DNA from: JALOAP01 sp964632355
GTDB lineage: Bacteria > Chloroflexota > Dehalococcoidia > Tepidiformales > Tepidiformaceae
Length of the DNA stretch: 20,310 nucleotides
Reading direction: 5' to 3'
NCBI GenBank assembly: GCA_964632355.1
Contig: CAZWBW010000048.1
Span: 1 to 20,310, forward strand
Under the pieces are notes generated by a model, which saw only the letters and a list, made by a program, of their open reading frames with translations, was not told the origin of the DNA and ran no database searches. Both the position numbers and the translations under genes were made by a program. Below, one piece after another: positions 13,505-20,310 of this stretch. Each line of letters begins with the position of its first letter. Position 1 is the first letter of the stretch.

Positions 13505-13804
13505 GTGCTCAGTCGGGGGGTGGGTGCGTGGTTCTAAGTTCTAAGTTCTTAGTGCTAAGTGCTAAGTGCTGAGCGCCGGGTTTGAGGCTTCGTCGCGGTG
13601 TGTTCCGAGGCTATCGCGAGGGACGAGGAGATGCTCTGACGCGCACGCGGGCCCGGGCTGAGCCCTCGGGGTGGAGAACTACCGACTCAGCACTAAGAAC
13701 TCAGCACTCAGCACGCCAGCCCAACCACCCTGTCCGCCGGCCTCTCCTGGAAACGGGCGCACCGGGCACTGTGCACCGGGCACTGTGCACTGCGCACGGC
13801 GCAC
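13505..13804. repeat. Composite heptamer element 5 (three arms)
   Basis: This is the largest repeat region and fills most of the 432-bp gap between copy B protease and the RodZ-like gene. The left arm (13505-13586) includes GTGCTCA, GTTCTAA (twice), GTTCTTA, GTGCTAA (twice) and GTGCTGA, in one register from 13524. A first right arm (13673-13714) reads GGAGAAC, TACCGAC, TCAGCAC, TAAGAAC and TCAGCAC (twice). A second right arm (13748-13804) reads TGGAAAC and, after a 1-bp slip, alternating GGCGCAC, CGGGCAC, TGTGCAC and TGCGCAC units. The segment 13587-13672 shows nothing recognisable. The last unit ends 8 bp before the RodZ-like stop codon. Confidence 0.92.
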
Positions 13805-13812
13805 CCGGCCGC

Positions 13813-14847
13813 CTACCTGCACACCTGCTGGGCTTCGGTCCAGCTCGCGGCGGTCTCGCGCGGCCACTCGGAGGGGTAGCCGTCGTTGATGCCGGGGATG
13901 TCGATGAAGAAGCCATCGACCGCGCCGGCGGATGCCGGGGGACACACCACGATGAGCGGGTCGCCGCAACTTCCGCCGTTCAGGTCGCACTCCCAGCTCG
14001 GGTAGCGCGGCATCACGAACTGTTCGCTCGTTGGGGTGGCGGAGGGCTGTTCGGTGGTCGGCGCGGTGGGCTCTTCCGTGTCGTCGGCGCCACCGGGCGC
14101 TTCCTGTGCCGCTTCGGTGCCCGTCTCCGGGGGCAGGTTCACGCTCGCGCCGGCGTCCTCGTCGCCACCGCCGCGGAGGAACATCGCGACGGCAATCACC
14201 ACCGCGACGAGCACCGCGGCGACGCCCGCGATGGTCATCGCCGAGCGGTCTTTCGCCACACTGCCCACCTGCCCCTCGCGGGCGAGCAGCATGCCGCTGC
14301 GCGTGCGACCGGGCGCAATTTCGTAGTCGTCTTCGTCGAGGATCTCTTCGTCGTAGCGGCGCGTGGGGCGGCCCGAGGCGATGGGCGCCGCCTGCTGTTC
14401 GCGGCTGTATGCCGGGTCGAAGTCGTCGATGATGCGGCGGGACGGTTCGTGCCCGCCGATCTGGTCGCGCTCGTCGTAGCCGTTTTCGTCGTAGTAGTCG
14501 TCGCGGTGTGCTGGCTGGCGGCGCGGCGGTGGCTCGGGTGCGAACGGGTCGCGGGAACTGCCGGCGCGGGCGGCGGGCCTCGCCGGTGCATAGCTCTCGG
14601 GGGGCGCCATTTCGGGCCCGCCGATGGCCACGAGCTCCTGGAGCAGCGGCTCGGGGTCGAGCCCGAGGAAGTTCGCGTAGGAGCGAAGGAACCCGCGGAC
14701 GTACACGGGCGCCGGGAGTTCGTAGAACTCCTCCCGTTCGAGCGCCACGAGGAACCGCGGCGAAATACGCGTGTATTCCGCGACTTGTTCGATGCTCAGG
14801 TTGCGCTCGAGTCGCGCTTCGCTTAGGGCACGGCCGATGCTGGCCAC
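13813..14847 (-). CDS. RodZ-like HTH membrane protein
   Basis: Bitopic protein of 344 aa with RodZ-like layout. Residues 1-75 are a Cro/RodZ-type helix-turn-helix domain (IGRALSEARLERNLSIEQVA, then EYTRISPRFLVALERE and YVRGFLRSYANFLGLDPEPL), the part that binds MreB in true RodZ. Residues 80-200 are a long disordered, Arg/Asp/Pro-rich linker. A transmembrane helix is at 203-224, after which a Thr/Glu/Pro-rich stalk leads to an outer domain (about 280-344) with four cysteines (C287, C294, C302, C343) that could form disulfides. That outer domain is not the usual RodZ DUF4115 and I do not recognise it. GTG 14847 has AAGGAT upstream. A role in cell shape or envelope organisation is likely but inferred. 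Confidence 0.88.
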   Translation of the reverse strand: MASIGRALSEARLERNLSIEQVAEYTRISPRFLVALEREEFYELPAPVYVRGFLRSYANFLGLDPEPLLQELVAIGGPEMAPPESYAPARPAARAGSSRDPFAPEPPPRRQPAHRDDYYDENGYDERDQIGGHEPSRRIIDDFDPAYSREQQAAPIASGRPTRRYDEEILDEDDYEIAPGRTRSGMLLAREGQVGSVAKDRSAMTIAGVAAVLVAVVIAVAMFLRGGGDEDAGASVNLPPETGTEAAQEAPGGADDTEEPTAPTTEQPSATPTSEQFVMPRYPSWECDLNGGSCGDPLIVVCPPASAGAVDGFFIDIPGINDGYPSEWPRETAASWTEAQQVCR

Positions 14848-14994
14848 AGGCCATCCTTCGGGGGCGGGGTTAGGAACGTAAGGTATGCAATGAACGTGAA
14901 AAGGGCGATAAGAAAGCGTCAGGAACGTTAATCCAGCCGCCATCTCAACCCGGGTGACCCCGCACCGGCATGGCCGAGGGCGGCGAAACCGCAG

Positions 14995-15546
14995 CTACCG
15001 GTAGACGTTCAGCACGTGGCCCTTGCCGATCGTGCGGGTGCTGGTGAGCTCGAACCCGTGCTGTTCGCCGAGCCCCGCGAACAGCGGCGTCCCGGCGCCA
15101 AGCACGACGGGCGCGGTCACGATGCGGAGTTCGTCGATGACGCCCTCCTTCAGCAGACTCCCCGCGAGGTTCGAACTGCCGAAGATCGCGATGTCGCCAC
15201 CTTCGCCCTCCTTGAGCCGGCGCAGCTCCCCCGCAGGGTTTTCGCGCACGAGCCGGGTGTTGTTCCAGTCGACGCTTTCGAGTGTTCGCGATACCACCAC
15301 CTTTTCGACATCGCGCATGAACTCGACGACTTCCGCCGGGTTCTCGTCGTAGGCGGCGTCCTTGGTCCAGTAGTCGACCATCAGTTCGTAGGTGCGGCGG
15401 CCGAAGACGGCCGTGCCGGTCTTGCGGTTCTGGTCGAGTACGAACTCGTCGAAGTCGGAATCCGCGGGGAGCCACGAGAGGTCGTGGTCCGGGCCTTCGT
15501 GGTAGCCGTCGATCGTGGTCATCATGAACAAATAGACAGTTCGCAC
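14995..15546 (-). CDS. Dihydrofolate reductase family protein (copy 2)
   Basis: RibD C-terminal/DHFR-fold reductase, 183 aa, NADPH-binding and cytoplasmic. Family marks are the N-terminal MTTIDGYHEGP strand-loop, FGRRTYELMVDYW around residues 48-60, VVSRTLESVDWNNTRL, the GGDIAIFGSSNLAGSLL dinucleotide-binding segment and PVVLGAGTPLF. It is a YyaP/YwjB-like small protein, not a classical FolA, so folate reduction should not be assumed. GTG 15546 is preceded by GGGAGG with 7-base spacing. It is downstream of a closely similar copy with 127 bp between; the gap carries a GTGAGGCGCTTCAC dyad, so it probably has its own promoter. Confidence 0.93.
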   Translation of the reverse strand: MRTVYLFMMTTIDGYHEGPDHDLSWLPADSDFDEFVLDQNRKTGTAVFGRRTYELMVDYWTKDAAYDENPAEVVEFMRDVEKVVVSRTLESVDWNNTRLVRENPAGELRRLKEGEGGDIAIFGSSNLAGSLLKEGVIDELRIVTAPVVLGAGTPLFAGLGEQHGFELTSTRTIGKGHVLNVYR

Positions 15547-15608
15547 ATCGCGCCTCCCTGGTCACTGGATGGATCGAGCGATCCTGGGACGCCCGAGGCC
15601 GTTTGACA

Positions 15609-15622
15609 GTGAGGCGCTTCAC
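15609..15622. promoter_or_regulatory. Candidate operator dyad, DHFR-like copy 2
   Basis: GTGAGGCGCTTCAC is a 14-bp near-palindrome (one mismatched pair) starting 63 bp upstream of the copy 2 start codon. It matches the GTGA-N6-TCAC layout of a dyad located 60 bp upstream of copy 1, which makes a shared regulator or a duplicated promoter likely. Confidence 0.45.
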
Positions 15623-15673
15623 GATTCGTAATGACGGCCGCTACCCGATGGGAAGCCGCAACCCCCGTGCTCT

Positions 15674-16225
15674 TTACCGGTAGATGTGCAGCACGTTGCC
15701 GTTGCCGAAGGTGCGGGTGCTCGCGAGCTGGAACTTCCGCTGTTCGCCGAGGCCCGAGAAGAGCGGCGTGCCCGCGCCAAGCGCCACCGGCGCGACCATG
15801 ATGCGGAGTTCGTCGAGCACGCCATCCGTGAGCAGGCTGGTCGCCAGGATCCCGCTGCCGAAGACGGCGATGTCCCCGTTGCCGCTCTCCTTGAGCCGGC
15901 GCACCTCGCCCGCGGCGTTTTCGCGAACGAGACGGGTGTTCTGCCAGTCGGCGCGCTCGAGCGTTCGCGAAAACACCACCTTTTCGACGTTTCGCATGAA
16001 GTCGACGACCTCCGCCGGGTTCTCGGAGTACGCGTCGTCGTTGCCCCAGTAGCTGGCCATCATCTCGTACGTTCGGCGGCCGAACAGCACCGTCCCTACC
16101 CCGCTGTTCTGCTCGCGCACGAAGTCGTCGAACTCGGCATCGGTGTTGTGCCACGAAAGGTCGTGGCCTGGCCCTTCGTAGTAGCCATCGATCGACGTCA
16201 TCATGAACAGGAAGGTGGTTCTCAC
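15674..16225 (-). CDS. Dihydrofolate reductase family protein (copy 1)
   Basis: Tandem paralog of the neighbouring RibD_C/DHFR-fold protein, of identical length (183 aa) and alignable without gaps from MRTTFLFMMTSIDGYYEGP to the C-terminal HIYR. It keeps FGRRTYEMMASYW, VVFSRTLERADWQNTRLV and GDIAVFGSG. Most differences are conservative, which indicates a fairly recent duplication with both copies under selection. GTG 16225 has GGAGG seven bases upstream. It lies upstream of copy 2 on the same strand and is divergent from the portal gene. Substrate is unknown; pteridine or flavin-related reduction is a family-based guess. Confidence 0.93.
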   Translation of the reverse strand: MRTTFLFMMTSIDGYYEGPGHDLSWHNTDAEFDDFVREQNSGVGTVLFGRRTYEMMASYWGNDDAYSENPAEVVDFMRNVEKVVFSRTLERADWQNTRLVRENAAGEVRRLKESGNGDIAVFGSGILATSLLTDGVLDELRIMVAPVALGAGTPLFSGLGEQRKFQLASTRTFGNGNVLHIYR

Positions 16226-16284
16226 GCAGGACCTCCGGCGCAGCTGTGCGGCACCCAGCCTAGGCGCGGGGAGCGGTAGGGAGT

Positions 16285-16298
16285 GTGAACGGGTTCAC
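16285..16298. promoter_or_regulatory. Candidate operator dyad, DHFR-like copy 1
   Basis: GTGAACGGGTTCAC is a dyad with 6-bp arms around GG. It starts 60 bp upstream of the copy 1 start codon, in the divergent gap shared with the phage portal gene. The position and GTGA...TCAC ends repeat those of the site at 15609-15622. Confidence 0.5.
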
Positions 16299-16404
16299 GG
16301 TTTGCGCTGACGTGCCGGGTGGTCCTGTGCGCCATTAGCCCGTTCGGTCTCCGCGAACTCCGCGATCACGGTTGGGAGCACACCATCTGCTCGGAGGTTC
16401 GCGT

Positions 16405-17733
16405 ATGTCTGTGCTCCCTATCCGGCGGCCGTCGCGCCGTGTCCCCGAACTCACGCTGCCCGCGCGCCTTCGCCGCATGGACGAAGAGCGGATGCGCCGC
16501 TACCGCGAGAACCTCGACTTCTACGAAGGGCGGCAGTGGGTGGGCCGCGCGCGGCGGGGCGAACGGCGCCTGACGTTCAACTACGCGAAGGCGTTCGCCG
16601 ACAAGGTCACGAGCTACCTGCTGACGGGGGCTTCGGTGCAGATTGAAGCGCGCGACGGCGATTCGCCGGGGGGCCGCGCCCGCGCCCGTGCCGCCGAGCA
16701 GGCGCTCCGGGAGGTCGAAGCCGCGAACGCGCTCGCCCAGCTCGACTTCGAGACCGAACTCGACTGCGCGGTGCTTGGCGATGGCGCGTACAAGGTGACG
16801 TGGGACCCGGCCGAACGCCAGGTTCGCGTGACAGCGCCCGACGTGCAGGGCATCTACGCGTGGCGCGTCCCCGACGACCCGTCGCGGCTGGTCGCGGTCG
16901 CGTCGCAGTACACGCTCGAGGAGGCGGGGCCGTCGCCTTCGTTCGATGCACAGCGAACGACCGTGACCGAGTACTGGACGCCGAAGTTCTTCGAGCTCTG
17001 GCACGGCGAGGAGCTCGTGCGCCGGGACCCGAACCCGTACGGGTTCATCCCGTTCGTGCTGTTCCCGAACCTGCGGGAACCGAAACAGGCGTGGGGTTCG
17101 AGCGACCTGCCTCCGCTCATCGAATCCAACCGCGAGCTGAACCGCGCCTTCAGCCAGCTGAGCCAAATCCTCGAACTCTCCGGGAACCCGGTGGCGGTGC
17201 TCGAAGGTGTGACCGGTTCGCAGGACATCGCCATCGAACCCGGCGCGGTGTGGGAAGTGCCGGAGCGGGCGCGGGCGTACCTGCTCGACCTGTTGCAGGG
17301 CGGCGGCGTGGCGCTCCACCGCGACTATATCGACCTCGTGTACCGGACGCTGCACGACCTCGGTGAGTCGCCACGGACGGCGTTTGGGCACAACCCCCAG
17401 GGCCTCAGTGGTGTCGCGCTGAACACGGAGCTCGATCCGCTGGCACGGAAGGTGGCGCGGAAGCGGCTCATCCGCTCGGCGGTGTACGAACGGCGGGCGA
17501 TGCTCATCCTGCGGCTCCTCGCGCAGTACACGGGGCTCGACATCGAAGGGCTGCGGCCCGTGATGCACTGGGGCCCCGTGCTGCCGGTCGACCGGGCCCG
17601 CGAAGTGGCCGACGCCCGGACGCTGGTGGCCGCGGGCATCGTCTCGCGGCGCACAGCCGCGGCGCAGCTCGGCACCGACGACCCCGAGGCCGAATGGGCG
17701 AAGGTGATCGAGGAGGGCCAGGCGCTGTCGTAG
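16405..17733 (+). CDS. Phage portal protein (SPP1 Gp6-like)
   Basis: Portal (head-tail connector ring) protein of the SPP1 Gp6/HK97-like class, 442 aa. Supporting patterns are the N-terminal R...Y..N..FYEGRQW, the FNYAKAFADKVTSYLLTGA segment, DGAYKVTWD..ERQV.V, the central helix ESNRELNRAFSQLSQILELSGNPV and GLSGVALNTELDPLARKVA near the C-terminal third. In a virion it forms the DNA-packaging ring at one capsid vertex. ATG 16405 has GGAGG at 16393-16397 and spacing 7. No terminase, protease or capsid gene adjoins; neighbours are host reductases and a dehydrogenase. Its GC-rich composition is like the rest of the window. It is full length without frameshifts, so it may still be selected. Family is confident; function in this host is open. 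Confidence 0.88.
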   Translation: MSVLPIRRPSRRVPELTLPARLRRMDEERMRRYRENLDFYEGRQWVGRARRGERRLTFNYAKAFADKVTSYLLTGASVQIEARDGDSPGGRARARAAEQALREVEAANALAQLDFETELDCAVLGDGAYKVTWDPAERQVRVTAPDVQGIYAWRVPDDPSRLVAVASQYTLEEAGPSPSFDAQRTTVTEYWTPKFFELWHGEELVRRDPNPYGFIPFVLFPNLREPKQAWGSSDLPPLIESNRELNRAFSQLSQILELSGNPVAVLEGVTGSQDIAIEPGAVWEVPERARAYLLDLLQGGGVALHRDYIDLVYRTLHDLGESPRTAFGHNPQGLSGVALNTELDPLARKVARKRLIRSAVYERRAMLILRLLAQYTGLDIEGLRPVMHWGPVLPVDRAREVADARTLVAAGIVSRRTAAAQLGTDDPEAEWAKVIEEGQALS

Positions 17734-17966
17734 CGGCACTCTCCTATCTCGGGTGGGCGAGGATGCACAACATCTCCCGGCATGGGTGACACCGTCCCGC
17801 TGAACCAGTACGGCGCCGCACGGGAGCGTCCCCTCCACTCCACGAAGGTTCGTCCCCTCACACCGGGACTTCCCGCCTCGCACCAGAAACAACCCCCCTC
17901 TCCCGCACAGGCGGGAGAAGGGGGTCGGGAGGGGAACCCGGAAGGCCGACAGCCGATGGCCGCCGG
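17734..17966. other. Convergent gap, portal / dehydrogenase
   Basis: 233 bp between convergent stops. Apart from the strong hairpin at 17893-17924 I see no gene, no heptamer array and no second phage reading frame. Short open frames here show no ribosome-binding site or recognisable protein. Confidence 0.6.
17893..17924. terminator. Bidirectional hairpin terminator candidate
   Basis: A 14-bp stem with one mismatch (arms 17893-17906 and 17911-17924) closes an ACAG loop. The arms are C-rich then CTCCCGC on the left and GCGGGAG then G-rich on the right. It sits midway between two convergent genes. No long T-run follows on either strand, so termination is likely but less certain than at 4841 or 7372. 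Confidence 0.6.
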
Positions 17967-18815
17967 CTAGATTTGGCTGTACCCGGAGCCCTTCCGGTCG
18001 ATGCCGAGGCCCTGGGCCTTCTCGATCCAGCCGAACTCCTTGAGGATCTCCTGGCTGTAGGTCACGCGGCCGGTCACCTTGTCGAGCGGCTCGGTGGCGA
18101 GCAGCAGCGCGGCCTTCGCCATGAGCTCGGGTGGTTCGCCGCGCGGGTCGTCCATGCTGTCGACGAGGTGGTGGTAGAGCGTGCCGGGCGTGGGGACCAC
18201 CTGCGACGGCGACACGCAGGTCACGCTCACACCGTCGCGGTACACCTCCGAAGCGAGGCCCTGGGTGAACCGTTCGAGCGCGGCCTTTTCGGCGCCGTAC
18301 AGCGTGCCACCCCGGCCGATCTGCTCGTCGGTGTAGGGGCCGCGGCCGGGGCCGATGGCCGCGCCGCTCGAGATGTTGACGATGCTGCCGGACTTGCGCG
18401 GCAGCATGTCCTTGAGCGCGAGCTGGCTCAGGTAGAAGGCGGCATGGAAGTTCACCTGGAACGACCGGTGCCACTTGTTGATTGGGAAGTCGGCGACGGG
18501 GATGAAATACGTCAGCGCCGCGTTGTTCACCAGCACATCGACCGGCCCGTAGACCTTGTGCGTCTCGTCGACGAGGCGGACGCAGTCGTCGTAGTTGCTG
18601 ATGTCGACGGCGACGGGGGTGGCTTCGCCGCCCTTTTCGCGGATGCCGTTGACGGTGTGTTCGAGCGACCCTTCGAGCGGGTGGTCGCCTTCCTTGAGCG
18701 TGCGGGCGGCGCAAATCACCTTGCCGCCTTCGGCCGCGAACAGTTCGGAGATCGCCTTGCCGATGCCGCGGCTCGCACCGGTCACGATCACAACCTTCCC
18801 ATCGAGCTTGCCCAT
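17967..18815 (-). CDS. Short-chain dehydrogenase/reductase
   Basis: Classical SDR NAD(P)-dependent oxidoreductase, 282 aa, cytoplasmic. The Rossmann Gly motif TGASRGIG is at residues 12-19, NNAA at 97-100, the catalytic Ser in NISSG (149/150), and Tyr173 and Lys177 in YGAEK. An insertion between the Ser and Tyr motifs (GPGRGPYTDEQIGRGG) and an extended C-terminus (beyond residue 250) make it longer than the 250-aa standard. ATG 18815 has GGGAGG on the minus strand with short spacing; a GTG at 18836 is an alternative. It is flanked on both sides by phage-type structural genes on the opposite strand, with no operon partner. Substrate cannot be assigned. Confidence 0.95.
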   Translation of the reverse strand: MGKLDGKVVIVTGASRGIGKAISELFAAEGGKVICAARTLKEGDHPLEGSLEHTVNGIREKGGEATPVAVDISNYDDCVRLVDETHKVYGPVDVLVNNAALTYFIPVADFPINKWHRSFQVNFHAAFYLSQLALKDMLPRKSGSIVNISSGAAIGPGRGPYTDEQIGRGGTLYGAEKAALERFTQGLASEVYRDGVSVTCVSPSQVVPTPGTLYHHLVDSMDDPRGEPPELMAKAALLLATEPLDKVTGRVTYSQEILKEFGWIEKAQGLGIDRKGSGYSQI

Positions 18816-18940
18816 TGGGACCTCCCTGACGTTCACGTAAGGTTCGGCGCGAGTCTACGCCTTTCGCGAACCACGACAAGCCCCGGCGCGGTGTCAGCGG
18901 CGCCTTCGCGTTCGCGGCACGATTCTGCAATCGTCCGCGC

Positions 18941-19537
18941 ATGGATACCCTCGACGCTGTCCGAACCCGTGTCCGCCACGACCTGGGCGACACCGACGCC
19001 GCGAACTACCGCTGGAGCGACGCCGCGCTCGACCACCACATCGAACGGGCGCTGACGGAGCTCAGCCTCGCGATGCCACGCGAGCTCACCGCCACGCTGG
19101 CGACCACGCGCGGGAGCCGGGAACTGTCGCTGGCGTCGCTGCCCGGGCTGATCGAAGTCGAAGCCGTCGAATACCCGGTTGGCCGCTACCCCGCGGTGTA
19201 CGTGGGGTTTGCAACGTGGGCGGATTCGCTGCTGCTCCACACGCCGACAGAGCCCGACGGTTCGGAGGCGCGGGTGTACTACACGGCCCGGCACTCGCTC
19301 GATTCCGAAGGCACGTCGCTGACCGCCGAACAGGCCGACCTCGTGGCAATGGGTGCGGGGGCCTACGCGGCGCTCGAACAGGCGGTATTCAGCGCCGACC
19401 GGATCGCCACCGATGCCGAGGTGTCCGAACGGTACGCGTCGTGGGGCCGGGCGCGGCAGACGGCGTTCCGGCAGTTGCTCCACCACTACGGCCGGCGGAG
19501 CCGCGTGCGATCACGGCGGCTCTACCGGCCGGCGTAA
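18941..19537 (+). CDS. Phage adaptor/head-tail connector-like protein
   Basis: 198-aa protein resembling phage adaptor (gp6/gp15-like head-completion) proteins. It begins with the typical short helical MDTLDAVRTRVRHDLGD, then YRWSDAALDHHIERALTELS, a pattern shared by head-tail connectors in which a W/Y-[ST]-D-xx-L segment precedes a helix. It then has a beta-rich middle (IEVEAVEYPVGRYPAVYVGF, VYYTARHSL) and a C-terminal helical stretch ending in an Arg-rich tail. There is no Shine-Dalgarno sequence; TGCAAT at 18926-18931 could be a -10 box giving an almost leaderless mRNA. It is separated from the portal gene only by the dehydrogenase, and its stop is 3 bp from the convergent amidase stop. 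The identification is by pattern and less sure than the portal. Confidence 0.7.
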   Translation: MDTLDAVRTRVRHDLGDTDAANYRWSDAALDHHIERALTELSLAMPRELTATLATTRGSRELSLASLPGLIEVEAVEYPVGRYPAVYVGFATWADSLLLHTPTEPDGSEARVYYTARHSLDSEGTSLTAEQADLVAMGAGAYAALEQAVFSADRIATDAEVSERYASWGRARQTAFRQLLHHYGRRSRVRSRRLYRPA

Positions 19538-19540
19538 GCG

Positions 19541-20310
19541 TCAGTTTCCGTCCGCTGCTTTGGGCCAGGGCCACGGGTGCGCGGCTTCGAACGCGGCGCT
19601 GACCGCAAGCAGGAGCTTATCGGCGAAGCGCGGCGCGACCACCTGCAGGCCGACCGGGAGCCCGGCGCTGGTCAATCCCGCGGGGATCGATGCCGCCGGG
19701 TGGCCCGTGAGGTTGAACGGATAGGTGAACGGGATGAAGCCCGCTGGCCCAACTTCGCGCCCGGCGATGACCATCGGCGGCGGGCCTTCGGCCTTGAACG
19801 GCGGCGCCGCCAGCGTGGGCGTGAGCAGCAAGTCGTATTCCTCGAGGAAGGCGTTCACCTGCCGGTTCACGGCGTGGCGCTGCTGCAGCGCTTCGGCGAC
19901 CTGGAGCGCCGTCACCTGGAGCGCCGATTGCGCGAACCGCACGTAGCCCGGTTCGAGGTCGTCGATGCGATCGGCGAGCTGCTGCAGGCGGAGCGCATCG
20001 CCAGGTGCGCCAATCGCCAGCCACGCGGGCATCGGGTCGTCGAACCCGGGGTGCGCTTCGACCAGTTCCGCGCCGAGCGTCTCCGCGAATGCGACGGCCG
20101 CTCGGTGTGCGATCTCGGCGATCTCCGGTTCGACGGCGGCGTATCCGAGGTCGCGGCTCCAGGCGATGCGGCGGAGCTTCGGCGGCCCCGCGAGCACGGC
20201 ATCTTCGTAGCCGCCCGGCGGTGCGTCGAGCGAGTGGACGTCGTCGGGGTGCGGACCGGCCGTGACGTCGAGGTAGCGCGCGGAATCCCGGACGGTGCGT
20301 GAAACCGGCC
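19541..20310 (-). CDS. Amidase signature family protein (C-terminal part)
   Basis: C-terminal 255 residues of an amidase signature (GatA-like) hydrolase, an enzyme class that hydrolyses amides by a Ser-cisSer-Lys triad. The visible part begins at the window edge with PVSRTVRDSARYLDVTAG, the segment that normally follows the catalytic region. It continues with YDLLLTPTLAAPPF, FTYPFNLTGHPAASIPAG and GLPVGLQVVAPRFAD, all typical of the C-terminal half. The triad and the start lie beyond 20310. It could be a stand-alone amidase or allophanate/aryl-acylamidase type; a GatA subunit is less likely because no gatC or gatB is near. It is convergent with the adaptor-like gene with three bases between stops. 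Confidence 0.92.
   Translation of the reverse strand, partial: PVSRTVRDSARYLDVTAGPHPDDVHSLDAPPGGYEDAVLAGPPKLRRIAWSRDLGYAAVEPEIAEIAHRAAVAFAETLGAELVEAHPGFDDPMPAWLAIGAPGDALRLQQLADRIDDLEPGYVRFAQSALQVTALQVAEALQQRHAVNRQVNAFLEEYDLLLTPTLAAPPFKAEGPPPMVIAGREVGPAGFIPFTYPFNLTGHPAASIPAGLTSAGLPVGLQVVAPRFADKLLLAVSAAFEAAHPWPWPKAADGN

Noticed and set aside
14995..16225. Classical FolA dihydrofolate reductases
   Set aside because: The motifs fit the RibD_C/YyaP-like DHFR superfamily branch rather than FolA; both lack the typical FolA N-terminal pattern.
16366..18993. A very long open frame (875 codons) on the minus strand across the portal and dehydrogenase genes
   Set aside because: It is antisense to the portal gene and out of frame with the dehydrogenase; its Arg/His/Pro-rich translation resembles no protein. 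Long antisense frames are expected at this GC content.
16405..19537. Intact prophage
   Set aside because: No integrase, terminase, capsid, tail or lysis genes and no attachment-site repeats are visible; host genes interrupt the two phage-type genes.

Overview
The window is a GC-rich bacterial chromosome segment, most likely from a Chloroflexota (Dehalococcoidia/Tepidiforma-like) genome. That placement is an inference from high GC, frequent GTG/TTG starts, Thr/Pro/Glu-rich surface linkers and an actinobacterial-type CysO/Rv1284 gene repertoire; no rRNA or other phylogenetic marker is present. Nineteen protein-coding genes are supported (one runs off the right edge), plus one SAM-I riboswitch, several hairpin terminators and an unusual family of 7-bp repeat elements. 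No tRNA, rRNA, CRISPR array or transposase was seen.

Layout. 1-2526: a heptamer array, a small unknown protein, a beta-carbonic anhydrase (-) and a FIST sensory-domain protein (+). 2527-4748: a SAM-I riboswitch leading a three-gene operon of a threonine-synthase-like PLP enzyme, a NIL-domain protein and a CysO/MoaD-type sulfur carrier. 4749-7301: nitroreductase (-) divergent from an alpha/beta-hydrolase fused to a membrane anchor and a PKD-like outer domain (+). 7302-10662: two tandem paralogous DHA2-type MFS exporters. 10765-13380 (-): two signal-less HtrA-like serine proteases followed by a NarL/LuxR-type regulator with a degenerate receiver. 13381-14847: a repeat-rich gap and a RodZ-like HTH-membrane protein. 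14995-16225 (-): two tandem DHFR/RibD-like reductases, each with a GTGA...TCAC dyad about 60 bp upstream. 16405-20310: an orphan phage portal protein (+), a short-chain dehydrogenase (-), an orphan phage adaptor-like protein (+) and the C-terminal part of an amidase (-).

How the parts work together. The riboswitch operon is the clearest functional unit. SAM-level control of a PLP fold-II enzyme encoded with a CysO-like thiocarboxylate carrier suggests a carrier-dependent homocysteine (methionine) pathway rather than plain threonine synthesis. The two virion genes have host-like composition, lie about 1.2 kb apart and are interleaved with metabolic genes, which suggests domesticated or relict phage/GTA parts rather than a live prophage.

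The most unexplained structure is the repeat family. At five gene 3' ends, arrays of a 7-bp unit with a GTGC core lie to the left and arrays with the complementary GCAC core lie to the right. They run in strict 7-bp register, abut stop codons, and in one case continue into the coding sequence of the first gene.
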